Of a stretch of 64,000 nucleotides of DNA, positions 59,392-64,000 are shown piece after piece. Made by a program: the position numbers and the translations under genes. Under the pieces are notes generated by a model. That model was not told the origin of the DNA and did no database searches. It saw only the letters and a list, made by a program, of their open reading frames with translations. The stretch is from Thermus brockianus (GTDB lineage: Bacteria; Deinococcota; Deinococci; Deinococcales; Thermaceae): assembly GCF_021462505.1 (NCBI RefSeq), contig NZ_JAKEDV010000001.1:354489-418488 (forward strand). Reading direction: 5' to 3'. How positions within the stretch are numbered: position 1 is the first letter of the stretch; each line of letters opens with the position of its first letter.

Positions 59392-59982
59392 ATGGTAACC
59401 ACCACGAAAGACCGCATCCTCCAGGAGGCCGCCAAGCTCTTCACGGAGAAGGGCTACGAGGCCACGAGCGTCCAGGACGTGGCCCAAGCCCTAGGGCTTT
59501 CCAAGGCGGCCCTCTACCACCACTTCCGGAGCAAGGAGGAGATCCTCTTGGCGATAAGCCTCCAGGCCCTCGAGGGCCTGGTGCGGGCGGGGGAGGAGGC
59601 CTCGGCCCACCCGGACCCGGAAGAGGCCCTCCTCCGCTTTATGGAGGCCCACGCCCGCTTCTTTGAGGAGAACTACCCCTTCTTCGTCACCATGCTCCAG
59701 GGCATAAAAAGCCTCTCCCCGGAAAACCGGGCCCTCACCAACCGGCTTAGGGACCGGCACGAGGCGAACCTCAGGGCCATCCTCCAGCGGGGGATAGCGG
59801 CGGGGGTCTTCCGGCCGGTGGACGTGGCCCTGGCGGGCCGGGCGGTGCTTTCCCTCCTCAACTGGATGATCCGCTGGTTCCGCCCTGGAGGGCCCATGCG
59901 GGCGGTGGAGGTGGCCCAGGCCTACCACGACCTGATCCTGAGGGGGTTGAAGGATGGAGATACCCGAGCACAAGGAGCTTAG
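59392..59982 (+). CDS. TetR-family repressor (probable PfmR ortholog)
   Basis: A 196-aa TetR protein. DNA-binding domain: TKDRILQEAAKLFTEKGYEA, TSVQDVAQALGLSKAALYHH and FRSKEEILLAISLQALEGL; the ligand domain ends with AGRAVLSLLNWMIRWFRPGG, similar to PaaR. Two copies of ACCGACCGGTYGGT flank the divergent promoters in front of it, and two more lie before the thiolase and TAXI-TRAP genes. The motif agrees with the PfmR consensus I recall from T. thermophilus, a regulator of phenylacetate and fatty-acid genes. Ligand probably an acyl- or aryl-CoA (inference). It overlaps the acyl-CoA dehydrogenase gene by 29 bp. Confidence 0.85.
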   Translation: MVTTTKDRILQEAAKLFTEKGYEATSVQDVAQALGLSKAALYHHFRSKEEILLAISLQALEGLVRAGEEASAHPDPEEALLRFMEAHARFFEENYPFFVTMLQGIKSLSPENRALTNRLRDRHEANLRAILQRGIAAGVFRPVDVALAGRAVLSLLNWMIRWFRPGGPMRAVEVAQAYHDLILRGLKDGDTRAQGA

Positions 59983-61099
59983 GGCCTTGGCCCGCCGCTT
60001 CCTGGAGGAGGCGGCCCCGGCGTTGAAGGAGTACGAGGAGAAGGAGGCCTTCCCCTGGCCCCTGGTGCGGCGCATGGGGGAGCTGGGCTTCCTGGGGGTT
60101 TTCGTCCCCGAGGAGCTGGGCGGGGCAGGGCTGGACTTCTTCGCCTACCTCGCCCTTTTGGAGGAGATGGGAGGCTACGCCTCCTTGCGCTCCATCCTCT
60201 CCGTGCAGCAAAGCCTGGTCTTGACCCCGCTCCTTACCTACGGGACGAAGGACCAAAAGGAGCGGTACGTGCCCCTCCTCGCCCGGGGAGAGGTCCTCGG
60301 GGCCTTTGGCCTCACCGAGCCCGAGGCCGGCTCCGACGCCGCAAGCCTCCGCACCCGGGCCTACCGGGACGGCGACCACTACGTTTTGGAGGGCCAGAAG
60401 ACCTTCATCTCCCACGGCAACGTGGCGGAGGTCTTCCTCATCTTCGCCAAGACGGACCCCGAGAGGGGGGCGAAGGGCATCACCTGCTTCCTGGTGGAGC
60501 GGCAGGACGGGGTGCGCACGAGCCCCCTTAAGGGAAAGCTCGGCCTTAGGGCGGCGGACACGGGGGTGGTCTTCCTGGACGGGGTCCGGGTGCCCAAGGA
60601 GCGGATCTTGGGCCAGGAAGGCGAGGGCTTTAAGATAGCCCTTTCCACCCTGGACACGGGCCGCATCTCCTTAGCGGCGGGGGCGGTGGGGCTCATGCGG
60701 CGGGCGCTGGAGCTTTCCCTGAGCTACGTGAAGGAGAGGCGGCAGTTCGGCCGGCCCATCGCCAGCTTCCAACTGGTCCAGGAGCACCTGGCGGAGATGA
60801 AGCTGGACCTGGAGGCCTCGAGGCTCCTCGCCTACCAGGCGGCCTGGAAAAAAGTCAAGGGGGAGCCCTACACCCTGGAGGCGAGCCTCGCCAAGCTCTA
60901 CGCCTCTGAGGCCGCCAACCGGGTGGCCTACCGGGCCATCCAGGTGCACGGCGGCTACGGCTTCTTTGAGGAGTACGAGGTGGCGCGGCTCTACCGGGAC
61001 GCCCGCATCCTGACCCTTTACGAGGGGACGAGCGAGGTGCAAAAGCTCATCATCGGGGCGCACCTCACGGGAATAAAGGCTTTTGATGTGCGGGGGTGA
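59954..61099 (+). CDS. Acyl-CoA dehydrogenase
   Basis: A 381-aa FAD acyl-CoA dehydrogenase of the short-chain type. Motifs: FGLTEPEAGSDAASLRTRAY, KTFISHGNVAEVFLIFAKTD, RRQFGRPIASFQLVQEHLAE, IQVHGGYGFFEEYEVARLYR and the catalytic Glu in YEGTSEVQKLIIG. It is translationally coupled to tetR. Together with the MaoC hydratase, SDR and thioesterase downstream and the thiolase elsewhere in the same predicted regulon it would supply a beta-oxidation-like cycle; EtfAB is encoded at 4.6-6.3 kb. Confidence 0.94.
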   Translation: MEIPEHKELRALARRFLEEAAPALKEYEEKEAFPWPLVRRMGELGFLGVFVPEELGGAGLDFFAYLALLEEMGGYASLRSILSVQQSLVLTPLLTYGTKDQKERYVPLLARGEVLGAFGLTEPEAGSDAASLRTRAYRDGDHYVLEGQKTFISHGNVAEVFLIFAKTDPERGAKGITCFLVERQDGVRTSPLKGKLGLRAADTGVVFLDGVRVPKERILGQEGEGFKIALSTLDTGRISLAAGAVGLMRRALELSLSYVKERRQFGRPIASFQLVQEHLAEMKLDLEASRLLAYQAAWKKVKGEPYTLEASLAKLYASEAANRVAYRAIQVHGGYGFFEEYEVARLYRDARILTLYEGTSEVQKLIIGAHLTGIKAFDVRG

Positions 61100-62352
61100 G
61101 CGGTATGCGGCTGTGGCGGTTGGTTTTCTTAAGCGTAGCCCTCCTGGGCCTCGCCTTGGCCCAGGTACGGGAAGGGGTGGACCTCGGGGTTCTCCAGGCC
61201 TTCAAGGCCCGCCTCGAGGCGGAGGTGGCCCAGGGTCGGCTTCCCGGCGCGGTGGTGCTGGTGGCGCGCCACGGCCAGGTGGTCTTCCACGAAGCGGTGG
61301 GTTACCTGGACCCCAAGGCCCGGACCCCCATGGCCAAGGAGGCCATCTTCCGCATCTACTCCATGACCAAGCCCCTGACCTCGGTCCTCGCCCTTCAGCT
61401 CGTGGAGGAGGGGCGCCTTTTCCTTACGGATCCCATCGCCCTTTACCTCCCCGAGTTCCGGGAGGTGCGGGTGGGGGTGGAGCGGGTGGGCCCGGATGGC
61501 AAGCCTGTCCTGGAGCTCGTGCCGGCCCAAAGGCCCATCACCCTGTACGATCTCCTGCGCCATACCTCGGGCATCACCTACGGCATCTTCTTTGACTCCT
61601 TGGTGAAGCAGGAGTACCGCAAGGTGAACGCGGATGCCCTAGACCAGACGCGGGAGGAGTTTCTGGCCAAGCTGTCCCGCCTCCCCCTCCAGGTCCAGCC
61701 CGGCACCCTTTGGGAGTACGGCAACTCCACGGACCTCCTTGGCCACCTCCTGGAGCGGGTCACGGGCCAAAGCCTCGGCGCGCTCATGGAGGAGCGCATC
61801 TTCCGGCCCTTGGGCATGGCGGATACCGGCTTCCAGGTGCCCCGGGAGAAGTGGGGCCGGATCGCCGAACCCTTTGGAGAGGATCCCTTCACGAGAACCC
61901 CCACCCCGCCTCCCCTCAACGTGCGGGACGCCCCCAGGCGTTACTCGGGAGGAGCAGGCGCGGTGGCCACCGCCCAGGACTACTACCGCTTCCTGCAGGC
62001 TCTCCTAAACGGTGGGGAGCTGGAAGGGCGCCGTATCCTCTCCCGCAAGGGGGTGGAGCTCCTCACCCAGGACCACCTGGGTCCCCTCTACCTCCGCTCC
62101 CTGGAGCGGGGGGCTCCTTACCTTCCGGGCTTCGGGTACGGCTTCGGCCTTGGGGTGGCGGTGCGCCTCGAGGACGGGGGAAGCCCCCTGCCCGGCTCCA
62201 AGGGGGACTACTTCTGGGCGGGGCTTTTCGGCACCTACTTCTTCGTGGACCCGAGGGAACGCCTCATCGGCGTTTTCATGATGCAAAACCCCGGAGGCCG
62301 CACCTACTACGCTGGGCTTTTCCGAAACGCCGTCTACGCCAGCCTGCGCTGA
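61096..62352 (+). CDS. Exported serine hydrolase, beta-lactamase class C fold (esterase-like)
   Basis: A 418-aa serine hydrolase. After a signal peptide (LWRLVFLSVALLGLALAQ) come the nucleophile motif Ser-Met-Thr-Lys (FRIYSMTKPLTSVLALQLVE), the Tyr-x-Asn element (LWEYGNSTDLLGHLLERVTG), HTSGITYG and a late Gly-rich segment (GDYFWAGLFGTYFFVDPRER) where lactamases have KTG. Relatives are esterases (EstB) or peptidases. Within a beta-oxidation operon an extracellular or periplasmic esterase releasing the acid substrate is plausible. GTG 61096 overlaps the previous stop (GTGA); ATG 61105 is an alternative start. Confidence 0.85.
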   Translation: MSGMRLWRLVFLSVALLGLALAQVREGVDLGVLQAFKARLEAEVAQGRLPGAVVLVARHGQVVFHEAVGYLDPKARTPMAKEAIFRIYSMTKPLTSVLALQLVEEGRLFLTDPIALYLPEFREVRVGVERVGPDGKPVLELVPAQRPITLYDLLRHTSGITYGIFFDSLVKQEYRKVNADALDQTREEFLAKLSRLPLQVQPGTLWEYGNSTDLLGHLLERVTGQSLGALMEERIFRPLGMADTGFQVPREKWGRIAEPFGEDPFTRTPTPPPLNVRDAPRRYSGGAGAVATAQDYYRFLQALLNGGELEGRRILSRKGVELLTQDHLGPLYLRSLERGAPYLPGFGYGFGLGVAVRLEDGGSPLPGSKGDYFWAGLFGTYFFVDPRERLIGVFMMQNPGGRTYYAGLFRNAVYASLR

Positions 62353-63113
62353 TGGGAAGGCTTTCAGGAAAGACCATCCACGTGACCGGAGCTGCCCACG
62401 GCATCGGTCGAGCGGCCCTTGACCTATTTGCCCGGGAGGGAGCAAGGCTCCTGGCAGTGGACGTGGAGGAGGGAGCCCTGGCAGAGGCCGTGGCCCCCCT
62501 GGAAGCAGAGGCGGTGGCCGTGGTGGCGGACGTGAGTACCCCGGAAGGCGTGGAGGAGGCCTTCCGGGAGGCCTTGGAGGAATTTGGGGTGCTCCACGGG
62601 GTGGCGCACTTTGCGGGGATAGCCGATAGCGCCCTCTCCTGGAAGCTCCCCCTAGGGGAGTGGGAGCGGGTGCTCCGGGTGAACCTTACGGGGAGCTTCC
62701 TGGTAGCCCGGAAGGCAGGGGAGGTCATGGAAGGGGGAAGCCTTGTCCTCACAAGCTCCGTGGCCGCTTTGGGTGCCTTGGGCCTTGCCCACTACGCTGC
62801 CAGCAAGATGGCCGTGGTGGGCCTTGCCCGCACCTTGGCCTTGGAGCTTGCCCGGAAGGGGATCCGGGTGAACGTCCTGCTCCCCGGGCTCATCGCCACC
62901 CGGATGACCGCGGGGCTTCCCGAGTGGGCCTGGCGGAGGGAGGTGGAGGCCACTCCCCTTGGGCGGGCGGGCCATCCCGAGGAGGTGGCCCGCGCAGCCC
63001 TCTTTCTCCTCTCCGAGGAGGCGAGCTACCTTACCGGCCAGGCGATTTACGTGGACGGAGGCCGCTCCATCGTGGGCCCCGGGGCTTACGCCCCGTTGGC
63101 GCAAAGGAGGTGA
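62352..63113 (+). CDS. SDR-family 3-hydroxyacyl-CoA dehydrogenase/3-oxoacyl reductase-like
   Basis: A 253-aa short-chain dehydrogenase: TIHVTGAAHGIGRAALDLFA with the NAD-preferring acidic residue at the end of strand 2 (LLAVDVEEGALAEAV), VAHFAGIADSALSWKLPLGE, Ser of VLTSSVAALGALG, Tyr-x3-Lys of HYAASKMAVVGLARTLALEL and LLPGLIATRMTAGLPEWAWR. In this operon it would oxidise the 3-hydroxyacyl-CoA made by the MaoC hydratase. ATG 62352 overlaps the hydrolase stop (TGATG). Confidence 0.88.
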   Translation: MGRLSGKTIHVTGAAHGIGRAALDLFAREGARLLAVDVEEGALAEAVAPLEAEAVAVVADVSTPEGVEEAFREALEEFGVLHGVAHFAGIADSALSWKLPLGEWERVLRVNLTGSFLVARKAGEVMEGGSLVLTSSVAALGALGLAHYAASKMAVVGLARTLALELARKGIRVNVLLPGLIATRMTAGLPEWAWRREVEATPLGRAGHPEEVARAALFLLSEEASYLTGQAIYVDGGRSIVGPGAYAPLAQRR

Positions 63114-63118
63114 GGAGG

Positions 63119-63565
63119 ATGCCCATGTACTTTGAGGACTTTGAGGTCGGCCAAAGGTTTTCCACCCCAGCCCGCACGGTGACGGAGGCGGACGTGGTGA
63201 ACTTTGCCGGGGTTTCCGGCGACTATAATCCCATCCACACCGACGCGGAGTTCGCCAAGGAAACCCCCTTTGGCCAGCGCATCGCCCACGGGCTTCTGGT
63301 GCTTTCCATGCTCACGGGGCTTCGCCAGCGGGCGGGCCACTTTGAGGGGACCATCATCGCCTGGCTGGAGATCCGGAACTACCGCTTCCTGAAGCCCGTC
63401 TTCATCGGGGACACGGTGCGGGGGGAAAGCGAAATCCTGGAGAAGCGGGAAACCTCCAAGCCCGACCGGGGCATCCTGGTGCAACGGGTGCGGGTCTACA
63501 ACCAGCGGAACGAGGTGGTGCAGGAGGGCGAGTTCGTGACCATGGTGCGGCGGAGGCCCGCTTGA
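63119..63565 (+). CDS. MaoC-like enoyl-CoA hydratase
   Basis: A 148-aa single hotdog-domain (R)-specific hydratase. The active-site segment VNFAGVSGDYNPIHTDAEFA holds the catalytic Asp and His with Asn, followed by KETPFGQRIAHGLLVLSMLT. It hydrates trans-2-enoyl-CoA. ATG 63119 is chosen behind AAAGGAGGTGAGG; the frame is open far upstream but is shadow of the SDR gene. It overlaps the next gene by TTGA. Confidence 0.92.
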   Translation: MPMYFEDFEVGQRFSTPARTVTEADVVNFAGVSGDYNPIHTDAEFAKETPFGQRIAHGLLVLSMLTGLRQRAGHFEGTIIAWLEIRNYRFLKPVFIGDTVRGESEILEKRETSKPDRGILVQRVRVYNQRNEVVQEGEFVTMVRRRPA

Positions 63566-63915
63566 GCCCCTTTGCCCGCTTTTTCCAGGCGGAGGTCCTG
63601 CGGAAGGAAGCGGGCGAGGCGGAGCTTCGCCTACGGGTGCGGGAAGAGTTCTTGCAGGGCCAAGGCTTGGTTCACGGCGGCATCCTCGCCGCCCTTTTGG
63701 ATAGCGCCCTAGGCCAGGCGGTGGAAAGCCTGGGGGTTAAGGTGGTCACGGCGGAGCTTTCCGTAAGCTACCTCCGCCCCGTGCGGGAAGGGGTGCTCGT
63801 CGCCCGGGGGTGGGTAATCCACCCCGGCCGGCACCTTCTCCACGCCGCCGGGGAGGTGCTTTTGGAGGGGAAGCGGGTGGCCTTCGCCAAGGGGGTCTTC
63901 TACCGGGTGGGCTAG
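63562..63915 (+). CDS. PaaI-like hotdog thioesterase
   Basis: A 117-aa hotdog thioesterase of the PaaI family, which in T. thermophilus and E. coli hydrolyses hydroxyphenylacetyl-CoA or related dead-end CoA esters to free CoA. The key segment is QGLVHGGILAALLDSALGQA with the catalytic Asp and the HGG turn, then VTAELSVSYLRPVREGVLVA. TTG 63562 overlaps the upstream stop and has GGAGG seven bases before. Assigning it as paaI itself is tentative because it is not in the paa operon. Confidence 0.85.
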   Translation: MSPFARFFQAEVLRKEAGEAELRLRVREEFLQGQGLVHGGILAALLDSALGQAVESLGVKVVTAELSVSYLRPVREGVLVARGWVIHPGRHLLHAAGEVLLEGKRVAFAKGVFYRVG

Positions 63916-63932
63916 GGTTATACTGGGTCTAA

Positions 63933-64000
63933 GAGGCTGTCGTAAAAGGGTGGTATTCTTGAGGGATGAGCTCTAGACGATCTTACCCCAGCGACCTCAG
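63933..64000 (+). mobile_element. Left end of an IS5-family-like insertion sequence (cut by window)
   Basis: A terminal-repeat-like GAGGCTGTCGTAAAAGGGTG follows the thioesterase gene, and 33 bp from its first base a transposase frame starts. The arrangement (short left end, then MSSRRSYPSDL) is characteristic of IS5-family, IS427-group elements. The right end lies outside the window, so family and boundaries are provisional. Confidence 0.7.
63966..64000 (+). CDS. Transposase, N-terminal fragment (3' end outside window)
   Basis: Eleven complete codons are visible: MSSRRSYPSDL. The stretch YPSDL directly after a basic N-terminus is the start of many IS5/IS427 transposases (usually continuing with S/T-D-x-x-W). 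GAGGG lies just before the ATG. Only recognisable together with the terminal repeat. Confidence 0.65.
   Translation, partial: MSSRRSYPSDL

Overview
This window looks like a chromosomal segment of a Thermus species. The DNA is very GC-rich with GC-rich third codon positions, genes are packed tail-to-tail and overlap by a few bases, many mRNAs appear leaderless, and the encoded proteins match known Thermus families: PolX with a PHP domain, a family 5 uracil-DNA glycosylase, bifunctional FBP aldolase/phosphatase, and PaaR/PfmR-type TetR regulators. No rRNA, tRNA or CRISPR array was seen. The left edge cuts polX; the right edge cuts an IS5-like insertion sequence. There is no gene-free stretch longer than 300 bases.

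Layout. 0-2.5 kb: DNA repair (polX, udgB) and a LuxR-type regulator with a degenerate receiver. 2.5-7.5 kb: acyl-CoA carboxylase beta subunit, a small membrane protein followed by the only clear intrinsic terminator, and an acyl-CoA dehydrogenase/etfB/etfA operon with a good promoter. 7.5-12 kb: a soluble GAF/PAS histidine kinase with a four-Cys motif, a receiver-only response regulator and an orphan TRAP binding protein. 12-16 kb: a three-gene NAD-type formate dehydrogenase. 16-22.6 kb: galactokinase, a zinc-type ABC binding protein, a class III aminotransferase, an ABC-class ATPase and an AidB-like acyl-CoA dehydrogenase. 22.6-26.6 kb: marR, an EmrB-type exporter with a repeat insert, and a pxpBC fusion. 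26.6-35.2 kb: thiolase, DUF255 thioredoxin-fold protein, nadCAB, bacterioferritin, HxlR regulator and class V FBPase.

35.2-42.8 kb is a catabolic island for sugar acids: KDPG aldolase, an IclR regulator with a clear operator inside overlapping divergent promoters, a DctPQM TRAP transporter, two SDR dehydrogenases, an LDH2-type dehydrogenase and KDG kinase. 42.8-48.1 kb is the phenylacetate segment paaR-A-B-C-D-Z, with a PaaR box in front of paaR. 48.2-52.9 kb holds a TAXI-type TRAP transporter and a benzoylformate-decarboxylase-like enzyme. 52.9-59.2 kb is a Liv-type ABC importer with an embedded acyl-CoA ligase. 59.4-63.9 kb carries a TetR regulator, acyl-CoA dehydrogenase, serine hydrolase, SDR, MaoC hydratase and hotdog thioesterase.

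The unifying feature is a 14-bp palindromic operator of the form ACCGANNGGTYGGT. It sits just downstream of the -10 element in four promoters: thiolase, TAXI-TRAP/decarboxylase, Liv/ligase, and tetR with the beta-oxidation-type genes. This suggests that one TetR repressor (probably a PfmR ortholog, encoded at 59392) co-ordinates uptake, activation and breakdown of an aromatic or acyl acid beside the PaaR-controlled paa genes.
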